Below are positions 1 through 12,500 of a stretch of DNA of 64,000 nucleotides, piece after piece. Position numbers and translations under genes: made by a program. This stretch comes from Capitulum mitella (taxonomy: Eukaryota > Arthropoda > Thecostraca > Pollicipedomorpha > Pollicipedidae), in the NCBI GenBank assembly GCA_030062745.1, contig CP099840.1:2418001-2482000 (forward strand), read 5' to 3'. The notes below the pieces were generated by a model. It saw only the letters and a program-made list of their open reading frames with translations, was not told the origin of the DNA and did not search any database. Numbering within the stretch: the stretch's first letter is position 1; each line of letters opens with the position of its first letter.

Positions 1-415
1 GGGGCTGCCGGCATAATTCCCATAGCGGCCACTGCGGAACCAATTATTTCGTCGCAAGGTCGACTGCCGTAGAAGGAAGTGAATCAGATCCGTCGAGATT
101 ACATCTGCACTTATTTTAAACGCGCGCTGTAAAACTCCCGACCATTAGGAGCCAAAGCTCCCGGCCATTACGCAATTTCGCTGAGCCTCCCTGCACGCCC
201 AGAAACCAGACTCGGCCAGCTGGCGTGGCCGCCAAACGAGCGCCAATCTGCTCGATCCTGGGCGCTGCCAGGCCGCCCTCGGCGAACAAAGGCGCCCGGG
301 TCGCGGCGCCAGCGTCGCACGCACGCTGCACGCGGCTCCCTCATGGACTACCTCGCCTCGACCTTGCACTGCTAATAAGTCGGCGTGTCTTTTAATTTGG
401 CCGGGTCTTTTCCAG

Positions 416-587
416 GCACTTCAGCGGCGCAGTTTAGAGCGTTTCCAGGAGGGCGCAAGGCATCTGAAGACTTTGACTGCCCTGAAGACTTCGGATACTA
501 TCCCCATCCTACAGACTGCTCTAAATACTACGTTTGTGTGTTCGGTGGAGCGCTAGAGGAAGTTTGCTCCAATGGACTAGTGTATAG
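416..587 (+). CDS. Cda5: CDA5 exon: chitin-binding type-2 (peritrophin-A) domain, first part
   Basis: The exon opens after a pyrimidine-rich acceptor (tcttttccag) and ends at ag|gtgagt. It reads [20 protein letters not shown] and then enters a six-cysteine peritrophin-A fold with aromatic residues typical of chitin contact ([17 protein letters not shown]). The last cysteines ([13 protein letters not shown]) come from the next exon at 1538-1774. The exon starts two bases into a codon, so at least one coding exon with the start codon and signal peptide lies before the window; nothing in 1-415 supplies it. Confidence 0.9.
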
Positions 588-3500
588 GTGAGTTCCGTCG
601 GAGAGGTTTGGTTGCATGAACTCTTGTCTCCGACTGCTGATATCTCATAACGAGTTCGTGATAATGCAAAGACTCGCAAGTGCGCGAGACCTCGACCTCA
701 TAACGAGATGGCTGCTTGAATGGATCGCAGAATTGGTGTCACTTCAATTAGGCAACTGGATGTGAATGTCAGCGTCATCGTGAAGCATGCTTAAGATTTA
801 CGAGCTCCCATAACAGCCTTACTCGCGCCTTGCCAGGGGTAACTTCCTGCATTGCGACCTAATTTCAGCACCGACCTTCGGGTCTGTGATTTGAAACGTG
901 CGATAGTCTGCCCACCTTCCTCACTGTATCGCTGTTGGTGCTCTGCACTTCAGCTTGAAAATCTTTCGGTTCTGACGTATTGATCTGTGATCCTGTTTCA
1001 GCCCGGTTCCGGTTCAAATTGATCATATTTAACTCTGGTCAGTTTACTGCTAACGGATTTTTCAGTTCTAGGGCGCCATTTCGCGATCTTTCATCAGTTC
1101 TCATCGGACGTCACGAGACTACGCTTCAGTTGTGATCCACCGTTAACATGGTCCTGCTTTGGGTTCGACCACAATAATGTGATCCGGTTTAAGTCCTGGT
1201 CTGCTGATATATTGGCTTGTTTCAGTTTCGGCCTGTTGATCCACACTTCCACTCCAGTCCTGACCTGGTAACCGCTATTTCAGCTCTGACCTGTCGATCT
1301 TTTTTCAATTCAATCATTCTCTTGTTTCAATACTGACTTCTGTTTGCGTTTCAGTCCTGACCTGGGCCGCTGTTTCAGCTCTGACCTGTTCTCCTTTCAG
1401 TTTCAGTTCGTTTCAGTCCTGACGTGTTGACCTGCGCTCGCGTCTCAGTCTTGACTTGGGACTGTTGTTTCAGCTCTGACCAGTTGACCTGTGCTCCCGT
1501 TTCAGCTCTGACCTGCTGGCCTATGCCCGCGTTTCAGCTCCGACCTGTTGACCTGCGACTGGCCGCGCAATGTGGATGCCTGCGGCCGGAGCGGCGACGC
1601 CCCCCGGGAGTCGGCCTCCGGCGCGGCCGCCGGCAAGACCACCTCTCGGGCCGGTGGTGCCCGCGGCGGCGCCCGCGCCCCCGCCCCCGCCGCCGCCCGA
1701 GGCGCCTCCTCGGTCGTCCGGGCGCCTGCGGTGGCCAGGGCGCGCCAGGCCCCCGCCCCCAGCCCGTCGGCCAGGTGAGCAGAGACGGACGCCCCCGCGG
1801 TCGGCCGCAACGCCGGGTCGAAGTTTTTGGAATGGGCGGAATAATACGGGATCGTAAGTTTTTATCAGACATCCCTTGCCCTGCGTTCGAAAGCTAGCTA
1901 ATATTGCACTGTGTTTCCTTTCTTGCCTCGCATACCCCTGTGTTTCACGAGGCATGAAACGTTGTCCGCCTCATCGTTTTACACGTATAATGTCAACTGC
2001 TGTTCCCCTTTTTTGACAGTTATGCATGTCTGCATGTATAGACAGTTGCGACACAGAGCATTGTCGGACGGCTGTTATGGTGTCACGTGGAATGCGAAGT
2101 CCTTGCAGACCACCGTCATCGTTCAGTCTGTCTTGGATTCTTTTTGCTCATGTCGGCAACTCATTTTTAAGTCGATTGGTTTCTGTTTAATCGTCTGATT
2201 CATCAGAAGAAGTGTGAGAAGCTTCAAACTGGGCAAATCTAAACAGATCAAGTTTTTCAAGCAGTTTTCTTCAAAATGTCTGGAGCCCCATGTCTCGCAT
2301 TTATTTCACGTCAATGATACAACCTTCCCTGTGGTTATTCCAAAGTTATGTACTCATGCGGGTGGATTGGGGCATCGTACTAGCTACCGGGATAATGCGT
2401 CATAACATGCAACGCTGCCGTCAGAATCGAACAATGGAACTATTTCGACATTTAACAGCCTGGGCAATAGTACGCCTCCAGCCAAACCAAGTCCATCGAC
2501 TCTGATCGCTCATGGAGCCCGGCAAAAACTGGCCTTTGTGTCGCACAGTTTTTTGTCGCTAGCGACTGAATGGCTTAATTATCTCTCTTTTAAATCCATT
2601 TAGGGAAACAAAGTAACCGAACATTAGCACCATAACAAATGCTAGTTTTTGTGTTGGTAAACTACCAACAAACGAACTTCATTGTTATCGCACTGTGTGA
2701 CGTTTGATGGGATGGCGGGGGAGTTAGGGCAAGGTCTAGAAAACTATCCGTAGCCTGGCTACTTAATCCGATTTGCACCAGTTTTTGCTGAGATCTTGTC
2801 TCATTATCTAGGGGCCAACCCGACTACGAAATGTCGACAAACACGAGCCAGTCAAGTGGGCAAGGTCGTTGGAACAGTTTTGAAACGCGTCTCATTGTCA
2901 TCATCACGACGTCTGACTGATCACGCTCAGAGATAGGTTTTCCACACAATAGACACGCATATCCGATGCGGAGATCAATCCTCGAGATACGGCCCTATCT
3001 GTTCGGCCACCCTCATCTGGCGAGTTTGAGGCGTGAACGAAGAGCTCGGGCAGAATACCCCAGCGTCGTTGGCACCTGATTACCATCTCTGCCCTCGCCC
3101 GTCGGGCGATGACGCCGATACCGCGACGCGAACACCGCCGCTCGTTTACAGCCAGCTGCGGGCCACGTCTGCGTGGCGGCGGTCCGCCCATGCCGCGGCC
3201 GAACCGCTCATCGGTGCCATCCATCCCCCGCCCCGAGCCGAGCTCTGATCGGACGGACTCGCCGCCAGGCCGGCGCCGGTCCGCAACAACCTGGACGAGC
3301 AGTTCGGCCGGTTCGCGGCCAGCTCGCCGCGCCAGGTCGCAGTCCAGCTCGCCGCGGCAGTTCGCGTCGAGCTCGACGACGGCGCGCGGCGCGCCCGACG
3401 CGCTCGCCGAGCAGGCGCGTCTGCTGGACGGCGTCGACCGCCGCCCCGTCGACCTGGACGCCCGCTTCGACGGCGACACCAACGTAAGGCCCGGTCCGGA

Positions 3501-6500
3501 GGCCCCCGCGGCGCGCCGTCCGCCGCCGGAGCGGGACTCCTGTTTCGAGCCGGGTCCGGTGGGCGGGCGGCGCGTGGGGTCACCGCGCGGTGTCCGTCCC
3601 TTTTCTGTTGTCCGACGGATAGCATCGACCGTGGGCGACGTGTCTGTGTGGCAACCGGCGGCGCAGGCCCGCCGTCACTGATCCCAGATTGTGCGGCACG
3701 AGGCTGCCCTGTCCTTTCTCTGGGCCCGACCGTGCGGCAGCGTAACTAACCCGCCGCGCTCTGTCTGTTCGTGCCTCGTTTAGCGCCCGGTCCGCCCCCG
3801 GTGGTGGGGCGGGGCGTCACGAGAGCCGGCGCAGCCCTCCTACCTTCCCGACGGCGCGTGCCGTCTCCGGCCCTTTGGCTGCACCGCCCGCCTGCAACGG
3901 CGGGCACGTGTCGACCCAGCTGAGCCGGGCCATTCGGGAGCCTCTGCGGCCATGGTCGGGGTCAGCCGGCGTGCGGACCAAAGTCCGCACGGCGCAACTT
4001 CTGAGGTTTTACCGCCCGCGCTCCCCGCGGAGGATGGCCTCTCCGGCCGTGCTGAGTGAGACAAACGATGAATGAGTCAAAGGCGTCTCATGTCTGCATT
4101 CAAAAGCCGTGTGGTTTTTGCCAAATTTACGCAAGTTATCGTAGAGAGAGGCCTGCATGGATGAAAATGAATGCGTTGCACATCGTGCGATGCGCTTTGT
4201 CCGAAGTTTACATAACTTGCCTGGCACAAAGGCGGTCACGTTCTATCGTAATTTAATCCAGCAATCAAACGGCCAGAACTGCTTTAACTGCTCACCGCCC
4301 ATGGTTGCGGCCCAGCTGGCGGACCCTTGGTTTAGTAAGACCCGTTTTCACCAGGTACTCCAATGCTCCTTGACCTGACCAGAGAGGCTTCCTCCAGACC
4401 TCTGACTTTGTGAGTCACGCCGTTCCGGCCCTGGCCTGGGGGTCCACTGTGACCTGCGGTGCCCGCTGCCCTGACCTGGGAGGTTCTTCTTTACCCTCGA
4501 TGCGTTGCCCTAGCCTGGGACGTTCTCCGTAACCCCCGGTACGCTGCCCTGATCTGGAAGATTCCCGACGTCCCTCTTTTCGCTCTCCAGACCCGGGGGG
4601 AGGGGCGTCTGCGAGGCTCTGTGCGCGGCGCCCCCTGTCGTCTGTCGTCGTGTCGGTGAGGGCTGTCGCTGCCGTCACCTCGTCGGCCGGGAGAGCTGCC
4701 TCTGACGCCGCCGCTGTCGTTCGCAGAAGATCGTGACCCGGCGCCAGCAGCGGCTGCTCAGCCCGGACTCGAGCAGCGGCCGCGGACGCTTCCAGCAGCC
4801 GGCCGTGCAGAGTCTCCAGTGAGTGTCCCGCTGCCCGTCGCGGCCTCGAGTCCTGAGTCCCCTCGGCGCGGCGTCCTGATCCGGACCAAACAGGGGCGTG
4901 CACTGATATGCAAAGCGGCCGGCAGAGGACGGGGTCCGTGTTTGTGTCCACGCGGGCGACGTGCGTTCGTGGGCTTGAGATTTGTCGAAGGGTGAAATCT
5001 CGTCTTTCACGGTGTCGACGCTCCGTGGGTGATCCGCGGTCCGTTGTTTGTTTTCGCTCGGACATCAGACACGCCCTGATGGCCTCCAGGAATGATTACA
5101 GTGAGGAGACTGACTGACCATTCCCTGTCCTTGTGGTGAATGGTTGTTGACCACGAAGACACGGTGGATGCCGTGAGGGGAAGGGAAATTGATAACGTTC
5201 ACCATGTGCAGATCAGAAGGGCAACAGAAAACCGGTCTCGGAGCGTAAGGTTAATTGGACATTGCAAGAGTGGCATCCGGTCATACTTGCAGGCTCATTT
5301 TGCCTAGCACTCGTAATGCACACAGCACTTTCAGTCACAGCTACATGAAGGCTTTGTGGACATTGCAGGTGTCATATTCGTCTCCGTAATATTTCGTCAT
5401 GGAACTGAAGTACGCAATTCAATTAACTCGTCAGATGTCCTGGGAACACAACTGGAGGCCACCTCCTGTCAGAGAGCATCGCACGTTTTCCCAACAACTC
5501 AGCCGCCCGTCAGGTGACATGAGCCGATCTGACAAGCTTAACGCGTACCTCTCCAGGGCTGTGCATTCCCCCGCGTCCTCACGCTCGAGCGTGCCGCTTT
5601 GCCTCACGTCTCCGAGCGAGGCGGAACCCCGAGCGACGCCGAGCGACGCTGCGGGAGTGCACGACATCGCTGCACGCGCTCCTCGCGCAGCCGGCGCCGG
5701 CCGGCACGAGTCAGACTTCATTGCAGAGATGTCGCCAGTGCGCGCGTGACCTTAAGACGTGGAGCGACCTTGTTCGGCCGTTCGCAGTGCTCGTTGATGT
5801 TCGGTGAAGCTGAGCAGCGCCGGGCCCGGCGAACGCATTCGACGCATTCGATCCTTCGATTTGATTTGTCGATAGCACGCAGCGTTGCGTGCACTTTTCG
5901 GTAGGTTTGCGTTTAAATCGCAACTATGTGGGAACATTCGACCACATCAGGTAAGTTACAGTGGCTGCCGGGTATGCAGACGCAGTGCATTCCCCTTAAC
6001 CGTCTAATGTACTATAGCTAGTCACGAAGGGAATTGACTGTACTTTAGTACTTCGCGCCGCTACAGCGGCTGCGTTGTTCTGAAATACAGAGATCAAAGA
6101 AACCCCGCCATCAAACGCCTGCGAAGTTCACTGTGTCGTAGGCAAACACGGGCGGCTACAACCGTATCAAAGGCGCAGCCTCGCCGCTTTCTAGTGTGAC
6201 CACATTCAGCACACACCGCTCGGGAGTCCTTTGTTCGGCTTCATTTGGTCCTCCCACACTGGTCGGATCGCCCACCCTCACAGTCAGTCACGGCCAATCC
6301 AGAGGGCGTCGCTTCCGACGACTGTGCCGGCTTTTCGACACCGGACCAACACGCGCCCACCGTTGACCTAGAACCGCCGCTGACTTGACAGATGCTGCAG
6401 CATGTGTAACATCACTTGACCTTCGACAGAGCGCGACCGCCCCGCCTGGAGACTCCCGGGCGCTGTAATTAATGTCGCTCCTCTCGTCACATTCTCCGCG

Positions 6501-9500
6501 CCGGCAGCTGGTCACGCGCAGCCTCTGTATTTTAGCCGCACCCCTCTGACAAACGACGCCGACCGCCGGCGCCGAGCCGTGACCGACCGTGACGTCACGA
6601 CCGACCGTGACGCCACGACCGACGCCGACGTCACGACCGACGCCGACGTCGCGACCGACGGCGACGTCACGCTGCGCAGCCGCGTGCTGCACGACCGGCT
6701 GGGCGAGCCGGCGACGAACGAGACGGAGCCGGCGCTGGCGGCCAGCGCGGCCGAGCGGTACATGCTGCACCTGCCGCCGCCCGACCTGCAGACGTCCTCC
6801 AGCCGGCGGAGTCGGCGCGTGTCGCGTCCGTTCATCCCGCAGCCGCTGCGCGCCGGCAACCCGTTCGCGGCGCTGGCACTGCGGCCGGAGGAGCGGCGCT
6901 CCGGCGACCCGTCCGTCTTCGCCAGCTTCGCGCGCTCCTCGCACCGGTCGCACGTGCGCTTCGGCGGCGACGCGCGCTTTCCGCCGCCGTTCGTGCCCGC
7001 CGGCTACGCGCAGGCGCCGTCTGGGGACCGCGGCTACGCGACGGACGACTATTACGGCCGGCCGAGCTACTTTGGCCGGCCGCCGTTCCCCGTGTTCGAG
7101 GACAACTTCCAGACGCAGATCTTCAACAGCAAGACGAAGGAGGTGGTGCGCCGGCCGACGCCGCAGCCGCGGCCGTACCAGCTGCAGAACGACTTCCGGC
7201 CGTCGTTCCCGGCGCCGCCGTACAAGACGTACGAGAAGCCGCGCTACGAGGAGCCGGCGCCGTACCGGCCGAACTCGTACGCCGACCCGGCGTACGCGTA
7301 CGACGCGCCGCCGACGTACGACGCGCCGCCGGCGTACGCCGCCGAGCCGCCGGCGCCGCCGAAGGTGACCACGTACCGGCCGGCCGTGACCCCGCCGCAC
7401 GCCACGACCTACTCTCCCACGACCCCGGCCCGGGGGCGGGCGCCGACGCCCGCGCCGCGTGACCCCTTCGACTCGGACAGCTGGTTCCCGTCGTTCTCGC
7501 TGCCGATCGCTCCGCCGCCGCCGCCGCCGCCGCCGGCGGCGACGGCGACCAAGAGTCCGAGCCAACAGCAGCCGGCCGGCGTACGGCGGAGGCACCTTCT
7601 TCGACCCGCGGCCGAGCGCGCCGCTGCCGCCCTACTCCAGACCGCTCCGACCCGACTCTTATGACGTCTACGACGACTATGACGCTTACTACGGCCCCGC
7701 GCCGACGCGGCCGGCCCTGACATCCAGCGACGGAGATGGCAGGTAACAGTGTGTCCGACAGGTGACGCTGCGTACCCTTTACTGAGGTGGAGGACGGACG
7801 CACCGACGCTCGCTGGCCATTCTCATGCCGATCGTAGCTGTGGCTGTGCATGACCGCAGGCATGTTACATCCACGACCACGCATGAAAAACCCATGACAT
7901 TTCGGCGGCAGTTTGGAGATATTCGTGCAAGGATTCCATCTTGGTTGGATTTTCCCATGGTGAAAGGGGTGAAGCAGCTGGATGAAATCGTGCCTAAACC
8001 TTTTCACGTTTACCTTGACGAAATTGCTGCGCGCGTGTTTGTTTTTAATGTGTGTTTGCTGGATTTGCATGGGTGCGCGGGAGAGCTCATAATTTGAATC
8101 CTCCTCAGCCGTCAGACGGCGTTACAAACACGACCACCATCCATCGTGCCCAGCTGTCGAGCAAAGCGCAGAGTGATGACTTCACTTGTTTCGCGTGAAT
8201 CTGCCTCGTGCCAGGCTTTTGGCCCCATCTCAGTGACGTCAAAGCCCTGTGACCTGCACGTCGCCCCGCCCCGGCCTGACGTCCGCCGTCCGCTGCAGGG
8301 ACAGCCAGTTCCGCGCCAAGGCGACGGCGGCGCCGCCCATCCGGATCTCGACGCTGTCGTCGTTCTCGTTCGGCGACACGGGCACCCGGTTCCCGGAGCG
8401 CGAGCGCGAGCCCGAGCCGGCGGCGCCCAGCTTCGCGCCGCGCCCGTCGCCGTCGACGTTCGTGTCGTCGCCGCGCGGCCCGCCGGCGCCGTCGCCGTCG
8501 CCGAGCCCGTTCCCGCCGCCGACGGTGACGGTGCAGACGGTCGACGTCGGCCAGAGCCCGACGCCGCCCAGCCCGTCCGTGCAGACCTACACCGAGCCGG
8601 CCTACGTGGCCTACGTCAACGACACCATCTACGACGTGTACTACATCTACGACGACGAGGAGGTGCTGTATGAGGACGAGGTCGCCACGGACGCGCCCGC
8701 GCGCACGCCGGCGCCGGCGCGCCAGCCGAGTCCGTTCACGGTGAGAATGGCGACGGGAAGGAAATGGGACGGGAGAGAAGGTGAGAAAAAAGACACTCCG
8801 AATGAAAAGGAGAAGGATGACATCAGCGGCGAGACGTCCAGACTTACTGGGAGGGGCTGACCATTTTAAAATCATTTCGTTTTAGTCAACACCGCAGGAC
8901 AACGTCGAATTTTAGTGTTCAAGAGAGCGCAACGTTCCAGCACCTCATTGGCTCCTTCTATGGTAAATGGAGACATGAGGAAAGAATGAGACAGAGATGA
9001 GGGAAGAAACTGGAGAGAAAGTAAACAGTTTACCGCGTTTAGCAGAGATCAGGTCAGTGCCGCCAGCCGTACGTGTTTGATTTTCGTCTTTAAATATTAT
9101 TGAACACAATTTATGTGGATCTAAAGCGTTCTTTGCCTTTTCTGTTCGCAGACAGTGCGTAACGAGGTTACCCGGGCTCCGACCACCGTCCCGCCGCGGT
9201 AAGTGAATCGGTACACCGTCAACGAGAACAGGTAATGACAGGTAACGTCCTGCAGAGATTCACTGGATTAAACTGTTAACCGGAGTCACACTCGTGAACG
9301 CATCACGACACATTTCAAGGTAAGCAAATGACAATTCAAGCTTTGCAAATGACACAAGCTGAGAACAGGGCACCAATGCACGTGAGTGACACCTCTAAGG
9401 TTTACACGCAGCCTTTTACGTGGCACGTGGCGTTCAGCGCCGCACGTTAGCTCACTATATTTGCATGGCACCCTGTTCGTGATCCGTGGTTCGCGTCCTC

Positions 9501-12500
9501 ATTTCAGATCACGAGCAAAATTGTTTCCGTTCAAGACAATGACATAGCCTTGACATTGATTCCAGAACGTGAAGGCAACAAAATGCTGATAACATGGTAG
9601 ACGAACTCGTAGGTTAGCTGATTTAAGTTCAGCTTCATCACCGTTGCACTTGCATTCAGAAACGACGAAAATAAAGCAACCATATGCCGACGCTTTTATG
9701 AGTCGCACGTTGTCGGCGGGTGCCTCACGAGTGCAGACATAACCGCTACACCGCCTGTAGGCGGACTCGGACACGAAAGAGGCAACGCACAAAGACGAGG
9801 AAACCGACCAAGACCCCCGCCAAAGACGATGACCTGACCAAACCAGTCAAGACGCGCCGACGCCGTCCCAGACCCCGCAAGAAGACCACGACCGCGACGG
9901 TTCCGACGACTACGGCTCCGACGGCCGGCACCAGGTAGACCTGACGCATATCCAACGCTTCTCTGACACAGGGTTAGAGGTCGATTGTAGGATAGCAGAG
10001 CTGGCCTCAGCTGTGTCGACCGAGTCAGACGCAGATTCGGAAAACGAGAACGATTTTAATGTGATCAGGACTGGCAGGCTACATTGGACCTGTTCGACCT
10101 GTTGAATGGGGGCGTGACAGTTACAGCGAAAATGGCCCGTTTAGCTTGTCGGAAATCAGGAAAAGACTCCGAGCATTCGTCAGACAAAATACTGTTTGTT
10201 TGCTTTTTGCTTATTTTGACTTGTCTTATTGTCTTTGCTGGATGTTTATTAATTTCACGTATAATTTATAACAGAAGGGAACTATTGAGCGTGCAATACA
10301 TACTTCCCGAATAAAGCTTTTGCAGTAAAGGCATGGTTTTTGCAGTAAAGACCATTTTTGGCCATATTTATGTATAGCATGCCAATGCCTTACGCGCTGG
10401 CATGCTATCAAACAGATCCCGCCTTATTGTTAAATGGAATTCAGGACCGAAGAACTTCGTTAAGTATTCTTCCGTCAGATATTCCCGTCTTCCTGTGAAA
10501 ACCGTATGGCGACTTCTCACAATGACCTGGACATTCTCTTACGTTTCTTACAACTTCGCAATCCCCATCTGACAATGGATTAAACCACTCTGTCTTCGGA
10601 TGCGGATTAGTTCCCTTCCTTGCAAAGGCATGGCTACCTGGCATGTGCTGTTTGAATGACGCTCGTGGTTTCCGGACAGCATGTCGCATGATCTTGAATG
10701 TGGCAGCGTGCGGTGGCGTGAGACCTCATGATCGCTGGTGTTGCGTTTGTTGGTTCCGTTGAATGGAGCATGGTAACGAGCGAATGTTTTATGTTTGCCC
10801 GGGACGGTGCCAGTTCACTTTTATCCCCACTGTCTTGCAATTGCAACCTGGTGACTCTTGGCCTGCATTCTTGTTTTAGACATTTCGCACTTAGTGCCGG
10901 TGCCCAGAGTAGCCACATTGCTTGCGCCACACTCGTTAGAAACTCATTATACCTCTGCGCTGGTAAGGCTGTGATCAGTCTGACAATCTTTGAGCCGGTT
11001 GACTTACTTTCTTCTTCATTTGGAATCTTTTAACCTGACAATAAGCATACTGCTACGCTTCAGTTCACTTCTGGCAAACTAGGAACACCGCGTTCGGAAT
11101 AAAGTTCCATGGATATCTCCTGACTTCTAATAAATGCACGATTCTACCTGCGCAATATAATCCTGGCAGATTCCGTGATTGTGTACATTCCAATGTCCTA
11201 ATCAGTCATCGTTTCCTTTGGCGGATGCGATAAACTAATGCAAATTCCGAAACGTAGCTGCATGCCTAAAGTTCTAAAACATTTTTCCTGGCTGGACTTA
11301 AAACCCTGTCTATGTGTTCGTCTCTCTCACTGCTCGCCGCCTCCTCGCTCGTCCCGCCACCTGTCTATACGTGTCTGCCTGGCCGTCTGTCTGCCTGTCC
11401 CTCCGTTGACGCCAGTCCGCGTCGGTCAGGGTCCCCGCGGTCGCCCTCCTCCGCGCGTCTCCGCCCTGAGAGGTGTGCATGCTCCTTTCTAGCGGCCGCC
11501 GACCGTCCGAGCGTCTGGTTCAGACCAGGACACGACCCACTGTTCGCCAGCGAGTCAACACCTCCCGAGACCCCAAACCCACCACCGCCACCACTTCCAC
11601 GCGCCGCGTGGTCCGTCCCAGGTGGGTGCATGTCGGTCGCTAACCCACGATCGCTGGCGTTTCCAGCTCTGTGGTCGATCCGTCTGCTCAGGTATGTTAT
11701 GTTGCACGCAGTTGAAATGGATGTCATCGCGGCTCAAGGTTAGCCATGCACTTTTCTCGGGGATTTCCCAGCTACAGTGCGGCAAGGACCTTACTTACAT
11801 GGTCGAATTCTTTGTCATTCTTTTAAAAACCAGGACGAAGTCCTTTTTCCCGAGATAGTTTTTTACCGGCATTCGGATCATTTTCTACTTAGGAATGAAA
11901 ACGCTCTAGTCTATGGCAATATTTCTGGTAATTATCAACAGATCCAAAAAGCAACAAAATTCTGGAAAACTCCGATTTCATTGGACATTTTAAAGTAATA
12001 ATCATGGCACACACGACCCTGCCTTCCTCACGGTGACCAAGCACCCGCCATGTACCTGTTTAGAGTTAGCGAAAACAACGACCTAACGATGATGCCTCGC
12101 TCCAGCTTCAGCTCCACTGGCACCTTCCGCAAGACGCCGACGACCGACTTGACCTCGACCCGTGGCTCCACTTTGGGCTCCACGCTGGGCTCCACCTTCG
12201 CCACCGGCTCCACCCGCGGCTCCAGCCTCGGCTCCACCCGCGGCTCCACCGTGAGCTCCACCTTCGGCTCGACCCGGGGCTCGACCCGGGGCTCGACCCG
12301 GGGCTCCACGCGCGGCTCGACGCGGGGCTCGACGCGCGGCTCCATTGGCACGACCGAGACGGGCCGCCAGACGTTCCCGCAGACGGCGTCGCGGCCTTCG
12401 AGCAGCAGCAGTCGGCGCACGCCCGGCAGCGGCCTGCGCTCCATCGACACGGGCAGCTCGCGCCGGCCCACCGGGTGAGGAGCGGCAGGGACGGGGAACG

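Noticed and set aside
5399-5749. Possible extra CDA5 exon with a 116-residue frame
   Set aside because: No acceptor/donor pair keeps the phase between 4818 and 6536, and the direct join already fits.
6288-7595. Long arginine/valine-rich open frame on the minus strand
   Set aside because: It is the antisense of the CDA5 linker exon, where GC-rich codons leave all frames open; there is no domain and no splice support.
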